Shown here one piece after another: positions 52,490-62,242 of a stretch of 64,000 nucleotides of DNA (its first letter is position 1; each line of letters starts with the position of its first letter). This DNA comes from an uncultured Aquitalea sp. (GTDB lineage Bacteria; Pseudomonadota; Gammaproteobacteria; Burkholderiales; Chromobacteriaceae), in contig NZ_CAMFLA010000022.1 in NCBI RefSeq assembly GCF_945957525.1, positions 1-64,000 on the forward strand, in the 5' to 3' direction. The notes beneath the pieces are model-generated. The model had not been told where the DNA came from, did not search any database, and saw nothing but the letters and a program-made list of their open reading frames with translations. Position numbers and translations under genes: made by a program.

Positions 52490-54514
52490 TCAGTTTTCCG
52501 GCTCCGCCGGCCTGGCCGTTTTCTCCGCCAGCATGGCGGTGAGGCTGGCCAGGCGGGATTTGCCTTCTGTTTTGCTGACGATGGGCTCTGCGCCGGGTTT
52601 GCCGAAGTGGCGCAGATCGCTCTGGTCGATCTCTGCGATGAAGCGCGACGGTTCGACAAACTGCCATTCGCCGGCGCGGCGGCGTTTCACGCAGTAGCTG
52701 AGCGTCAGGCTGCGCTGGGCGCGGGTGATGCCTACGTACATCAAGCGTCGCTCTTCTTCCACCATGCCGTTATCCACGGATTCGCTGTGCGGCAGGATGC
52801 CTTCCTCAGTGCCTACCAGGAACACGTGCGGGTATTCCAGCCCCTTTGATGCATGCAGGGTAGACATCTTTACCGCATCCACTTCGCCTTCATCGCGCCC
52901 TTCCAGCATGGTGATCAGGGCGATGGTCTGGCTCAGCTCGATCAGTCCCTTGCCGTCAGCCTCGCCCTTGCGCGCCAGCCAGGCTACCAGCTCCATCACG
53001 TTCTTCCACTTGGTTTCGGCGATTTTGGGGCTGTCCTCGCTGTCGTAGAGCCAGCCTTCGTAATTGATGGCTTTCACCAGCTCCATCGCCAGTTCGCCGG
53101 CGGGTTCGCGGGTGGCGCGGTACTGCAGGCGGCTGATGAATTCGCAAAACTGCGCCAGTGGTTCGAGCTGAGCGGCTTGCACCTGCACGCGGAAGCCCGG
53201 TTCGCCAGTACTGGCGAACAGGCTCTTGCCGGCCTGACCGGCGATGCCGCCCAGTTTTTCCAAAGTGCTGGCGCCCACGCCGCGTTTAGGGGTGGTCAGT
53301 GCGCGGATGAAGGCGGGATCATCGTCCGGATTGGCCAGCAGCCGCAGGTAGGCAAGAATGTCCTTGATTTCCGGCTTGTCGAAGAAGCTTTGCCCGCCGG
53401 CCATCTGATAGGGGATGCGCTGATTGCGCAGCGCCTGTTCAAAAATGCGCGCCTGATAGTTGCCGCGATAGAGAATGGCGTAGTCCTTGAAGCTGGTGCG
53501 GTGTTCGAACTTGTGCGCCATCAGGCGCTGCACCACCGTTTCCGCTTCGTGCTCTTCGTCCTTGCATTGCACCACGTGAATGGGTTCGCCCAGACCCAGT
53601 TCGCTCCACAGCTGCTTTTCAAACAGCTTGGGATTGTTGGCGATCACCGAGTTGGCCGCCCGCAGGATGCGGGCCGTGGAGCGGTAGTTCTGCTCCAGCT
53701 TGATGATCTTGAGTTCGGGGTAGTCCTGCTGCAGCAGACGCAGGTTTTCCATATTGGCTCCGCGCCAGGCGTAGATGGACTGGTCGTCGTCGCCAACGGC
53801 GGTGAACAGGCCGCGCACGCCGGCCAGCAGTTTCACCATCAGGTACTGACAGGTATTGGTGTCCTGATATTCGTCGATCAGCAGATAGCGCAATTTGCCC
53901 TGCCATTTGAGCAAGACCTCCGGGTGGCTGCGGAACAGCTGCACCGGCAGGCGGATGAGGTCGTCAAAATCCACTGCCTGATAGGCGGTAAGCGTGTCCT
54001 GATAGGCCAGATAGGTTCGGGCGCAGATTGATTCCCATTCGCCGGCGGCCTCGGCGAGCATCTCGTCCGGGCCTTTGAGATCGTTCTTCCAGAGGGATAT
54101 CTGGCTCTGCACCTTGCGCACTTCGTCCTTGTGCGTGGTTTTCAGGATGTCGGAGATGATCTTGCCGGCGTCAAACGCGTCCAGAATGGAAAATTGCGGC
54201 TTATAGCCCAAGTGAGGGGCTTCTTGCCGCAGGATCTGCATGCCCAGCGAGTGGAAAGTGGAAACCGTGATGCCGCGCAACTCCTGCGAGCTGAGCAGCT
54301 TGCCCACCCGCTCCAGCATCTCGCGCGCGGCCTTGTTGGTAAAGGTAATGGCGGCGATGTGGCGCGCCGGCACATTGCCGTGGCGCACCAGATGACAGAT
54401 CTTGAAAGTAATCACCCGCGTCTTGCCAGAGCCCGCGCCGGCCAGTACCAGCAAAGGGCCGTCAAGGTAATCGATGGCCGCGCGCTGCGGCGGATTGAGC
54501 AGGGGTTGTGACAT
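52490..54514 (-). CDS. rep: ATP-dependent DNA helicase Rep
   Basis: The 674-residue SF1A helicase has Walker A AGAGSGKTRV near residue 23 and motif Ia with TFTNKAAREM. Motif II is LIDEYQDTN, and GDDDQSIYAWRGAN is motif III. Motif V is in STLHASKGLEYPHVFL and motif VI in YVGITRAQRSL. The length equals Rep rather than the longer UvrD. It moves 3'-5' and clears protein obstacles ahead of replication forks. The ATG at 54514 begins the family sequence. Confidence 0.93.
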   Translation of the reverse strand: MSQPLLNPPQRAAIDYLDGPLLVLAGAGSGKTRVITFKICHLVRHGNVPARHIAAITFTNKAAREMLERVGKLLSSQELRGITVSTFHSLGMQILRQEAPHLGYKPQFSILDAFDAGKIISDILKTTHKDEVRKVQSQISLWKNDLKGPDEMLAEAAGEWESICARTYLAYQDTLTAYQAVDFDDLIRLPVQLFRSHPEVLLKWQGKLRYLLIDEYQDTNTCQYLMVKLLAGVRGLFTAVGDDDQSIYAWRGANMENLRLLQQDYPELKIIKLEQNYRSTARILRAANSVIANNPKLFEKQLWSELGLGEPIHVVQCKDEEHEAETVVQRLMAHKFEHRTSFKDYAILYRGNYQARIFEQALRNQRIPYQMAGGQSFFDKPEIKDILAYLRLLANPDDDPAFIRALTTPKRGVGASTLEKLGGIAGQAGKSLFASTGEPGFRVQVQAAQLEPLAQFCEFISRLQYRATREPAGELAMELVKAINYEGWLYDSEDSPKIAETKWKNVMELVAWLARKGEADGKGLIELSQTIALITMLEGRDEGEVDAVKMSTLHASKGLEYPHVFLVGTEEGILPHSESVDNGMVEEERRLMYVGITRAQRSLTLSYCVKRRRAGEWQFVEPSRFIAEIDQSDLRHFGKPGAEPIVSKTEGKSRLASLTAMLAEKTARPAEPEN

Positions 54515-54675
54515 GGTGTTTTCCGGGCGGGGAAGAGGGCTGTGCGCCCTGACTGGCTGAATGATGAGCTGCTGCATTGCAAATCGGTAACGCAGGCCGT
54601 GCATTGTAGCATGGGGTATCATGACTCCATTCGCGGAGGTCGGTTTCCCCGCCCTCCGCTTACCAGAGGCACAAC

Positions 54676-55497
54676 ATGGCAACTTACGCGATCGGCGATA
54701 TCCAGGGCTGCTTCGGCCCCTTCCAGCAATTGCTCAGACAAATCGATTTCAATCCCGGCAAAGACACGCTCTGGCTGACCGGTGACTTGGTGAATCGCGG
54801 CCCGGAGTCGCTGCAGGTGCTGCGTTGGGTGTTTGAAAACCAGGATCGCGTGCAGATTGTGTTGGGCAACCATGATCTGCACCTGCTGGCGGTGTCGGAG
54901 GGCTTCGGCAAACTGCACCGCAGCGACACCATCGGCGAGATACTGCAGGCGGGCGACGGCAAGGTGCTGCTGGACTGGCTGCGCTGCCAGCCCTTGATGA
55001 TCGAGGAAATGGGCTATGCCATGGTGCATGCCGGCTTGCTGCCGGAGTGGAGCATCAACAAGGCGCTGGATCTGGCCGAGGAGGTGGAGGCCGGTTTGTC
55101 AGGTCGCCATTACCGCGATTTTCTCTCGCGCATGTACGGCAACCGGCCTTTGCGCTGGAGCGAAGAGCTGAAAGGCTCGGATCGCTTGCGTGTGATCGTC
55201 AATGCCATGACGCGCATGCGCTTTATCAACCGGGATGGGGAAATGGACCTGGCGTTCAAGGGCGAGCGGGATACCGCGCCGGCCAATCTCATCCCCTGGT
55301 TCGAAGCCAAGGGCCGACGCAGCCGCCACACGCCCATCATCTGCGGGCACTGGTCGGCGCTGGGCTTGTATCTGGGCGAGGACATCCTGTCCATCGACAC
55401 CGGTTGCCTGTGGGGCGGCAGCCTTACCGCGCTACGGCTGGAGGATCGGCAGGCGCAGTCCTTGCCGTGTCCGGCGTTTCGGGAGCTGGTAGTTTGA
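54676..55497 (+). CDS. apaH: Bis(5'-nucleosyl)-tetraphosphatase, symmetrical
   Basis: The 273-residue metallophosphatase has GDIQGC, GDLVNRGPES and GNHD near the N-terminus and CGHWSALG near residue 223. It cleaves Ap4A to two ADP. It is divergent from rep and converges with the plsC-like gene, whose reading frame runs 74 bp into the apaH 3' end. Confidence 0.95.
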   Translation: MATYAIGDIQGCFGPFQQLLRQIDFNPGKDTLWLTGDLVNRGPESLQVLRWVFENQDRVQIVLGNHDLHLLAVSEGFGKLHRSDTIGEILQAGDGKVLLDWLRCQPLMIEEMGYAMVHAGLLPEWSINKALDLAEEVEAGLSGRHYRDFLSRMYGNRPLRWSEELKGSDRLRVIVNAMTRMRFINRDGEMDLAFKGERDTAPANLIPWFEAKGRRSRHTPIICGHWSALGLYLGEDILSIDTGCLWGGSLTALRLEDRQAQSLPCPAFRELVV

Positions 55498-56293
55498 GAC
55501 TGGCGGCGATGCTTCTGCGGGCGGCGTCCGACAAGGCGAAGCGCGTGGTCAGCTCGCCGCAGCCGGCTTTCAGCGGCGTGCCGTAACTGATCTTCACCAC
55601 CATGGACGGCGTGGCGAGCACGGCGCGCAGGCTTTGCCAGAAAGTAGTGTCGCCGGCATAGGCGGCCGCGGTGGTGAGGCGCCCGTCCGGCAACTGGTAA
55701 CGCAAGGCCACCGGTTGCACGATGCTGCTGGATGGCAGTGCCGCTTCGAACAGCGAAGCCTTGAACGGCAGCATGCCGGTGCCGTCGGAGGTGGTGGCTT
55801 CGGGGAACACCGCCATGCAACTGCCGTTGGCCAGTGCGTTGGACAGCAACTGGTTGACCCGGCTGGCGTCGCGGCGGTTGCTGCGATCGATAAACAGCGT
55901 GCCGCCGGTTTCCACCAGCCAGCCTATCACCGGCCAGGTGCGTATTTCCTGTTTGGCGACAAAGCGGGACACCGTGCAGCTATTGAGGGCGAAGATGTCC
56001 AGCCAGGACACATGGTTGGCTACCAGCAAGGTATTAGGGGGGTAGAAGCCCGGGTTGACGCCTTCTATCTCGATGCGGATGCCCAGAATATGCAGCAATT
56101 GAGTGGACCAGCGGCGAGTGATCACCGCGCGCTCGGCCTGCGCCAGCCGGCGGTAGCGGGTGGCCACGATGAAAATGCCGAGGGCGAAATGCCAGCCAAG
56201 ACGGGCGAGGCGGCCCAGACGGACCGCCGACGAGGTAGTAGGGGAAGCCTTCAAGGTGTGAAACGCTTTATCTGCAGAGTGAATGCCCGTCAC
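55424..56293 (-). CDS. 1-acyl-sn-glycerol-3-phosphate acyltransferase family protein (PlsC-like)
   Basis: The frame from GTG 56293 gives 289 residues. A hydrophobic segment lies near 25-45. The acyltransferase motif NHVSWLDIFAL is near residue 86 and FIDRSN near 132. FPEATTSDGTG, near 165, is block III. It acylates lysophosphatidate or a related lysolipid at the membrane. No ATG fits; the GTG lies two bases after the mutM stop, and a TTG 39 nt further in is another choice. The stop lies inside apaH on the other strand. Confidence 0.82.
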   Translation of the reverse strand: MTGIHSADKAFHTLKASPTTSSAVRLGRLARLGWHFALGIFIVATRYRRLAQAERAVITRRWSTQLLHILGIRIEIEGVNPGFYPPNTLLVANHVSWLDIFALNSCTVSRFVAKQEIRTWPVIGWLVETGGTLFIDRSNRRDASRVNQLLSNALANGSCMAVFPEATTSDGTGMLPFKASLFEAALPSSSIVQPVALRYQLPDGRLTTAAAYAGDTTFWQSLRAVLATPSMVVKISYGTPLKAGCGELTTRFALSDAARRSIAASLKLPAPETPDTARTAPADPPAVAR

Positions 56294-56294
56294 T

Positions 56295-57110
56295 CTAGCA
56301 TGGCTGGCACAGCGGGCAATAGTAGGAACTCCGCTGGCCCAGCCGCATCTGACGGATAGGCGTACCGCAGGCGCGACACGGCTGATCCTGCCGGTCGTAC
56401 ACCATATAGCTTTGCTGGAAGTAACCCGACTTGCCCTCCGCGCTGACAAAATCCCGCAGGGTGCTGCCGCCGGCTTCGATGGCGCGCAGCAACACCCGCC
56501 GTATCTCTTCGGCCAACTTGTCGCATTCTCCCGGTCTGAGCGAGTTGGCCGGACGGGTAGGATGAATGCCGGCATTGAACAGGGATTCGTTGGCGTAGAT
56601 GTTGCCCACGCCCACCACCACATGGTTGTCCATGATCACGGTCTTGATCGGGCTGCTGCGTCGTGCGATGGCGGCGTGCAGGGCGGCGCCGTTGAACGCC
56701 TCTCCCAGCGGCTCCGGACCGAGATCCTTGAGCAAGGGGTGGAATTCCAGCGGGCCGACATGCCAGAGAATGGCGCCGAAGCGGCGCGGGTCGCGATAGC
56801 GCAGTATCCTGTCAGTGAGCAGCAGGTCTACATGGTCGTGTTTTTCCGCCGGCGAGCCTGCCGGCACCAGGCGCAGACTGCCGGACATGCCCAGGTGGAT
56901 GATGAGGCTGCCGCTGTCGAGCTCCACCAGCAAGTACTTGGCACGGCGGCGCACTGCGCGTACTGTCTGGCCATTGAGCAAGGCATCAAGACCCGGCGGC
57001 ACCGGCCAGCGCAAGCGGTCCTCGCGCACCACTGCGCCGCGAAGGCGGGCCTGGTCAAGAAACGGCGCCACGCCGCGACGCGTGGTCTCGACTTCGGGTA
57101 GTTCGGGCAT
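56295..57110 (-). CDS. mutM: Formamidopyrimidine-DNA glycosylase
   Basis: The 271-residue enzyme starts MPELPEVET, which after Met removal gives the catalytic Pro1 and Glu2. The conserved lysine is in RAKYLLVEL. The H2TH region holds the segment VVGVGNIYANESLF. The C-terminal zinc finger has CRACG and CPLC. It excises 8-oxoguanine and nicks the DNA. It is followed without a gap by the plsC-like gene and is divergent from the TPR lipoprotein gene. Confidence 0.96.
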   Translation of the reverse strand: MPELPEVETTRRGVAPFLDQARLRGAVVREDRLRWPVPPGLDALLNGQTVRAVRRRAKYLLVELDSGSLIIHLGMSGSLRLVPAGSPAEKHDHVDLLLTDRILRYRDPRRFGAILWHVGPLEFHPLLKDLGPEPLGEAFNGAALHAAIARRSSPIKTVIMDNHVVVGVGNIYANESLFNAGIHPTRPANSLRPGECDKLAEEIRRVLLRAIEAGGSTLRDFVSAEGKSGYFQQSYMVYDRQDQPCRACGTPIRQMRLGQRSSYYCPLCQPC

Positions 57111-57195
57111 TGCGTATCCGCCTGTAAGTAAATGTCCAGATGACAAAATCGACAACCGAGCGTGCTATTCTACGCGTTCAACCGGCATAGACTCC

Positions 57196-58950
57196 ATGCG
57201 AATGAAACCGCTGCACAAAACCCTTCCCCTGCTGCTCATCCTGTTGCTGTCCGGCTGCGCCGGCCTCAAGCCGCCCGCCGCCGCCAGCCAGGCTGCCGTT
57301 CATGACAATGCCGCCGACGACGAGGCGTCCGCCAGTGAAGACAACAACGCGCGCCTGCCGCGCATGGATCTGACGCCGCAGATACTTTATGGCGTACTGG
57401 CCAGCGAAATCGCCGCGCAGCGCGGCGGGGCCGGTTCTTCCTCCGCGACCTATCTTGATTTGGCGCGGCAGACCCGCGATCCGAGGCTGGCGCAACGCGC
57501 GGCTGAATTCGCCCTGTTTTCCGGCCAACTGAGCGAAGCCTCCCGCGCGCTGGCGCTGTGGGTGGAACTTGATCCTGATTCTCAGACCGCGCGCGAACAG
57601 CTGTTCATTACCATGCTGCGCGCCGGCAAGTTGGCCGAAAGCCGCCCGCTGGTGGAAACCTTGCTGGCGAAGGAGCCTGGCCGCGCGCCGGATGTGTTCG
57701 TCCAGCTGGCTCGCCTCGCTTCGCGGCAAAGCGACAAGGCCGGCGCCACCGCGCTGGTCAAACAACTGGCCAGTCGTTACCCGGCCTTGCCGGAAGCGCG
57801 CTTTGCGGTGATCGCGGTCGCGGCGGAGAACAACGACAACGCCAGCATGGATGCCGAGTTCGATCGCCTTGCCCTTGTCGCGCCCAAGTGGGACTTGCCG
57901 GTCGCCTGGCAAGTGGACCGGCTTCGTCGCGTCGATCTGCCGGCATCCATTGACTTTATCCGCAAAGAGCTTGCGCGTCGGCCGGATGCCGGGCTTGAGC
58001 TGAAAATGGCCTACCCGCGCCTGCTGGTGGCCGCCAAGCGTTATCCCGAAGCCCGAACCGAATTCGACCGCTTGCTGAAACAGAACCCGCAGAATGCCGA
58101 TTTGCTGTACGCCACTGGCTTGCTGGCTTATCAACTGCGCGATCTGGATACCGCAGACGTGCGCTTGCAAGCGGCGTTGGCGCAACGTCACCCGGAATCG
58201 GACTTCATCAGTTTCACCCTGGGGCAGTTGGCCGAAGACCGGCAAGACAAGGCGGCCGCCGAGCGGTGGTACAGCCAGGTGGGCAGAGGACAGCAGTACT
58301 TGCCGGCCCAGACTCGTCTTGCCGCCATGGATGCTGCCTCCGGCAGGCTGGAAGCCGGCCTGGCGCGCTTGTCGACACTGGGCGGCAACGAGCAGGAGCG
58401 CATCCAGTTGGCGATGGAGCAGGCCCAGATGGCCCGCGCCGCCAAACAGAACGAGCGCGCTTACGCCATCCTGAGTCAAGCGCTGACGGAGTATCCCCGC
58501 TCGCCGGACTTGCTGTACGACCGGGCGCTGGTGTCCGACCAGTTGGGCAATCTGGGCAACGCCGAACGCGACCTCAAGGCCTTGCTGAAAGAAAAGCCGG
58601 ACGATCCACAAGCACTTAACGCGCTGGGCTATACCCTCGTCGTGCGCAGCACGCGTTATCAGGAAGCCCTGTCTTATATAGAGAAAGCGCTCAAGGCCGA
58701 CCCGGACAATCCGATGATTCTCGACAGCATGGGCTGGGTGCAGTTCAAGCTGGGGCGCAACGAGTCCGCGCTCAAGTATCTGGAAAAAGCCTATGCCGCC
58801 ATGCAAGATGCTGAGGTGGCTGCTCATCTGGGCGAAGTGCTATGGAAAACGGGACGTCAGCAGGAGGCGCGTGCACTGTGGAGCAAGGCGCTTGAACGCG
58901 AGCCGGACAACGAGGCTTTGCGCGAAACCATGCACAGGCTGAACCCGTGA
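57196..58950 (+). CDS. TPR-repeat outer-membrane lipoprotein
   Basis: The 584-residue protein has a lipoprotein signal with lipobox LLSGC, so Cys about 20 would be acylated. A short Ala-rich linker leads to about twelve TPR-like helical pairs, the clearest at the C-terminus (EALSYIEKALKADPDNPMIL and QEARALWSKALEREPDNEAL). It overlaps lolB by 4 bp and precedes ispE, the arrangement found in many betaproteobacteria. The ATG at 57202 is also possible. A TATTCT hexamer at 57166-57171 may be its -10 element. Its exact role is unknown. Confidence 0.88.
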   Translation: MRMKPLHKTLPLLLILLLSGCAGLKPPAAASQAAVHDNAADDEASASEDNNARLPRMDLTPQILYGVLASEIAAQRGGAGSSSATYLDLARQTRDPRLAQRAAEFALFSGQLSEASRALALWVELDPDSQTAREQLFITMLRAGKLAESRPLVETLLAKEPGRAPDVFVQLARLASRQSDKAGATALVKQLASRYPALPEARFAVIAVAAENNDNASMDAEFDRLALVAPKWDLPVAWQVDRLRRVDLPASIDFIRKELARRPDAGLELKMAYPRLLVAAKRYPEARTEFDRLLKQNPQNADLLYATGLLAYQLRDLDTADVRLQAALAQRHPESDFISFTLGQLAEDRQDKAAAERWYSQVGRGQQYLPAQTRLAAMDAASGRLEAGLARLSTLGGNEQERIQLAMEQAQMARAAKQNERAYAILSQALTEYPRSPDLLYDRALVSDQLGNLGNAERDLKALLKEKPDDPQALNALGYTLVVRSTRYQEALSYIEKALKADPDNPMILDSMGWVQFKLGRNESALKYLEKAYAAMQDAEVAAHLGEVLWKTGRQQEARALWSKALEREPDNEALRETMHRLNP

Positions 58951-59495
58951 GTCGCCACAGCCTGGTGGCGGGCTTGCTCTCGCTGGCCTTGCTGAGCGGT
59001 TGCGCCACAGAAACCGTCTTTCGGCCAACGCCTTCTCCCACTGCGGTAGCCGACAAGCCTTTCGCCGTCAGCGGAAGGCTGTCGGTCAACGCCGACGGCA
59101 AGGGGCATGTGGCCAATTTCGAATGGACCCATCAACCCGCGGCCGACCAGCTATCGGTCAATTCACCCCTGGGCAATACGGTGGCCCGGCTGGAACGAAC
59201 CGATGCCGGCGTGACGCTGCAAGCAGACGGCAAGACCTGGCAGGCCGGCGATGTCGAGCAATTGACCGAGCAGGTGCTGGGCTGGCGCCTGCCGATGTCC
59301 AACCTGGCATGGTGGATACGCGGCCTGCCCGCGCCCGGGGCCGAATTTTCGCATGCCGCCGATGGCAGTTTGCTCCAGCAGGGTTGGCAGATCCGTTTCG
59401 TCTCTGATGCCGATGCCGTTGGTGAATATCCCAAACGGGTGGAAATGCAAAGAGACAAGCTCACCATCCGTCTGGTGCCGCAAGTCTGGCATTAA
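58947..59495 (+). CDS. lolB: Outer-membrane lipoprotein LolB
   Basis: The 182-residue lipoprotein starts at GTG 58947, overlapping the preceding stop (GTGA). The lipobox LLSGC puts the acylated cysteine at residue 19. The rest has the LolB pattern (FAVSGRLSVNADGKGHVANF and then the PMSNLAWWIRGLP segment). It receives lipoproteins from LolA and inserts them into the outer membrane. It is followed 41 bp later by ispE. Confidence 0.92.
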   Translation: MSRHSLVAGLLSLALLSGCATETVFRPTPSPTAVADKPFAVSGRLSVNADGKGHVANFEWTHQPAADQLSVNSPLGNTVARLERTDAGVTLQADGKTWQAGDVEQLTEQVLGWRLPMSNLAWWIRGLPAPGAEFSHAADGSLLQQGWQIRFVSDADAVGEYPKRVEMQRDKLTIRLVPQVWH

Positions 59496-59536
59496 GCTGT
59501 TTTTCCTTTTTTCTCCCGGTTTTTCGATAGCATTCC

Positions 59537-60388
59537 ATGACTGAGACATTCCAGGCTTTTCCCGCGCCGGCCAAACTCAACCTGCTGCTGCACGTGGTAG
59601 GCAAGCGCGAGGATGGTTACCACTTGCTGGAAACCGTATTCCGCTTCGTCGACTTCTCCGACACCGTAGAAATAGCCGTGCGCCCGGACGGGGCGATCGA
59701 ACTGGTGAACCCGATAGCGGGTGTGCCGCCCGAGCAAGACCTGACCGTGCGTGCGGCGCGTCTGTTGCAAGAAGCCAGCGGCAGTCCGCTTGGCGCCAGC
59801 ATCCGGCTTACCAAGCGCATTCCCATGGGCGGTGGTTTGGGGGGGGGCAGTTCCGATGCGGCGACGGTATTGCTGGCCCTGAATCATCTCTGGCGTTGCG
59901 GCTTGAACCGTGAACAATTGATGGCGCTGGGATTGAAGCTGGGCGCGGACGTGCCGGTGTTTGTTTTCGGCAAAAGCGCCCTGGCGACTGGAATTGGCGA
60001 AAAACTCAATGAAATCAAACTTAAACCGGCCTGGTACGTAGTGATTCACCCTGGAGTGCATGTACCCACTGCAAAAATCTTCCAGAATTTTCAGCTGGAG
60101 GTGTTGACAGAGGAGGGCGGCATCAGCATAATGCGAATCCTCGAAACAACGCAGCGACGACGAAACGATCTGCAACAAGTTGTTTCGGGGATGTACCCAG
60201 CGGTGAATGAAGTGCTGAGCGAGTTGAGAAAATATGGTTCGCCGCTGATGACTGGTTCCGGAGCGTGTGTTTTTCTGGAATGTCAGTCGGAAGATGAAGC
60301 CGATAAAGTTTATCAGGCAGTGTCGAAAAAATATCAGGGTTTTGTGGCAAAAGGACTTGATGTCCACCCGCTGATCGGCATTGACTAG
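59537..60388 (+). CDS. ispE: 4-diphosphocytidyl-2-C-methyl-D-erythritol kinase
   Basis: The 283-residue GHMP kinase has PAPAKLNLLLHVVGKREDGY near the N-terminus and the ATP loop PMGGGLGGGSSDAA at about residues 95-108. The C-terminal motif MTGSGACVFL is present. It acts in the MEP pathway to isoprenoids. Its neighbours lolB, tRNA-Gln and prs form the order usual in beta- and gammaproteobacteria. The stop is 11 bp before the tRNA. Confidence 0.96.
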   Translation: MTETFQAFPAPAKLNLLLHVVGKREDGYHLLETVFRFVDFSDTVEIAVRPDGAIELVNPIAGVPPEQDLTVRAARLLQEASGSPLGASIRLTKRIPMGGGLGGGSSDAATVLLALNHLWRCGLNREQLMALGLKLGADVPVFVFGKSALATGIGEKLNEIKLKPAWYVVIHPGVHVPTAKIFQNFQLEVLTEEGGISIMRILETTQRRRNDLQQVVSGMYPAVNEVLSELRKYGSPLMTGSGACVFLECQSEDEADKVYQAVSKKYQGFVAKGLDVHPLIGID

Positions 60389-60398
60389 CAAAGTTTAT

Positions 60399-60473
60399 TG
60401 GGGAGTCGCCAAGTGGTAAGGCACCGGATTTTGATTCCGGCATTCGTAGGTTCGATCCCTACCTCCCCAGCCA
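60399..60473 (+). tRNA. tRNA-Gln (anticodon TTG)
   Basis: The 75-nt sequence has acceptor TGGGGAG/CTCCCCA. The anticodon stem-loop is CCGGA-TTTTGAT-TCCGG with anticodon TTG, and the T arm is GTAGGTTCGATCCCTAC. The discriminator G is followed by an encoded CCA. The U1-A72 pair is usual for glutamine tRNA. Confidence 0.95.
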
Positions 60474-60504
60474 AGACTTTCTCTCCATAAGAGAGAGCAT
60501 GAAA

Positions 60505-60536
60505 AAAGCGTGTAAGAATCCCTTACACGCTTTTTC
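60505..60536 (+). terminator. Terminator after tRNA-Gln
   Basis: AGCGTGTAAG and CTTACACGCT form a 10-bp stem with a 5-nt loop, followed by TTTTCTTTA. It separates the ispE-tRNA unit from prs. Confidence 0.88.
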
Positions 60537-60562
60537 TTTATCCAGCTAAGGCATATCGAATC

Positions 60563-61546
60563 ATGGCGTCTTATGACAGTTTGATGGTTTTCACCGGGAC
60601 CGCAAATCCGGAACTCGCTCAGAATGTGGTCAAGCACCTGGACATCTCGCTGGGTCGCGCCGATGTTGGCAAGTTCAGCGATGGCGAAGTGGCGGTTGAG
60701 CTGCTGGAAAACGTTCGCGGCCGCGACGTGTTCATCCTGCAATCCACCTGTGCTCCCACCAACGACAACCTGATGGAAATCCTGACGATGGCCGACGCGC
60801 TCAAGCGCGCTTCCGCCGGTCGCATCACAGCAGCCATTCCGTACTTCGGCTACGCCCGTCAGGACCGTCGTCCGCGTTCCGCCCGTGTACCGATCTCCGC
60901 CAAACTGGTAGCCAACATGCTGACCAGCGCCGGCATCGACCGCGTACTCACCGTCGACCTGCATGCCGACCAGATCCAGGGTTTCTTTGATATCCCGGTG
61001 GACAACGTCTACGCCACCCCGGTATTGCTGAAGGACATTCGCTCCCAACGCATCGAAGACCTGATCGTGGTGAGCCCGGACGTTGGCGGCGTGGTTCGCG
61101 CCCGCGCCATGGCCAAGGCCCTGAACACCGATCTGGCCATCATCGACAAGCGCCGTCCCAAGGCCAATGTGGCCGAGGTGATGAACATCATCGGCGACGT
61201 CAACGGCCGTACCTGTCTGATCGTGGACGACATGATCGACACCGCCAACACCCTGTGCAAGGCAGCTTCCGCGCTGAAAGAACGCGGCGCCGAGCGCGTG
61301 CTGGCTTATGCATCGCATGCGATTTTCTCCGGCCAGGCCGTTGATCGCATCAAGAATTCCGACATCGACATGGTCGTTGTCACCGACACCATCCCGTTGA
61401 GCGCGCAAGCCAAGGCTTGCCCGAATATCCGCGTTGTTTCCATTGCCGGCCTGCTGGCGGAAACCCTGCGTCGTATCAACAACGAGGAATCGGTGTCCTA
61501 CCTCTTCAATGAGGAACTGGTTTCGACGGGCGCTTGCCTGCCGTAA
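60563..61546 (+). CDS. prs: Ribose-phosphate pyrophosphokinase
   Basis: The 327-residue enzyme makes PRPP from ribose-5-phosphate and ATP. It has [18 protein letters not shown] near residue 97 for ATP binding. The flexible-loop region has KRRPKANV, and the PRPP loop is [13 protein letters not shown] near 222. The gene has the usual position between tRNA-Gln/ispE and rplY. Confidence 0.97.
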   Translation: MASYDSLMVFTGTANPELAQNVVKHLDISLGRADVGKFSDGEVAVELLENVRGRDVFILQSTCAPTNDNLMEILTMADALKRASAGRITAAIPYFGYARQDRRPRSARVPISAKLVANMLTSAGIDRVLTVDLHADQIQGFFDIPVDNVYATPVLLKDIRSQRIEDLIVVSPDVGGVVRARAMAKALNTDLAIIDKRRPKANVAEVMNIIGDVNGRTCLIVDDMIDTANTLCKAASALKERGAERVLAYASHAIFSGQAVDRIKNSDIDMVVVTDTIPLSAQAKACPNIRVVSIAGLLAETLRRINNEESVSYLFNEELVSTGACLP

Positions 61547-61609
61547 CATCAGGCCTGCTGGTCGCGGCGGGCGTGGTGCCTTTAACTTTAAGTAATACTG
61601 GAGCTTTAC

Positions 61610-62167
61610 ATGGCTTATGAACTGATCGCCGCCAAGCGCGAAGAGATGGGTACTGGTGCGAGCCGCCGCCTGCGTTCCGCTGGCAAACTGCCGGCTGTGG
61701 TGTATGGCAACGGCGCTGCTGAATCCGTCGTGCTGGACCACAACCCGATTTACTACGCGCTGAAAGAAGAAGCGTTCCACTCCGCCATCATCGACCTGGT
61801 GGTGGACGGCGCCAAGCAGACCGTTCTGCTGCGCGACTTCCAGATGCACCCGTACAAACAGCAAGTAATGCACATCGACTTCCAGCGCGTTGATCTGAGC
61901 CAGAAGGTTCACGTGAAGATCCAACTGCACTTCGTTGGAGCCGACGTGTCCGAAGCTGTCAAGCTGCAAGGCGCCAAGATCAGCCACATCCTGAACGAAG
62001 TGGAAGTTCGCGCTCTGCCGGGCGACCTGCCGAAGTTCATCGAAGTGGACCTGTCCAACATCAAGGCTGGCCAGACCATCCACATGTCCGATCTGAAGCT
62101 GCCGGCTGGCGTTGAGCTGACCGCTGTGGCTCGCGGCGAAAACGGCGCAGTGGCCCTGGCCAACTAA
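61610..62167 (+). CDS. rplY: 50S ribosomal protein L25/general stress protein Ctc
   Basis: The 185-residue two-domain form has the 5S rRNA-binding L25 domain (residues 1-95, with RRLRSAGKLPAVVYG) followed by the TL5/Ctc C-terminal beta domain (EVEVRALPGDLPKFIEVDLS). It is 63 bp after prs and 75 bp before pth, as in many proteobacteria. Confidence 0.95.
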   Translation: MAYELIAAKREEMGTGASRRLRSAGKLPAVVYGNGAAESVVLDHNPIYYALKEEAFHSAIIDLVVDGAKQTVLLRDFQMHPYKQQVMHIDFQRVDLSQKVHVKIQLHFVGADVSEAVKLQGAKISHILNEVEVRALPGDLPKFIEVDLSNIKAGQTIHMSDLKLPAGVELTAVARGENGAVALAN

Positions 62168-62242
62168 GCACGCTGTGTCTGACAAGGGCTCGTTGCGGGG
62201 CATTTCGCCTGCAGCGGGCCTTTTTGCATGCAAGGGTGGATG

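Noticed and set aside
17161-58240. Many copies of the shorter word TTGGCCGAA
   Set aside because: This 9-mer encodes L-A-E with common codons and is frequent for that reason. Only the 13-mer with its AGG or TCG..CTT context was counted.
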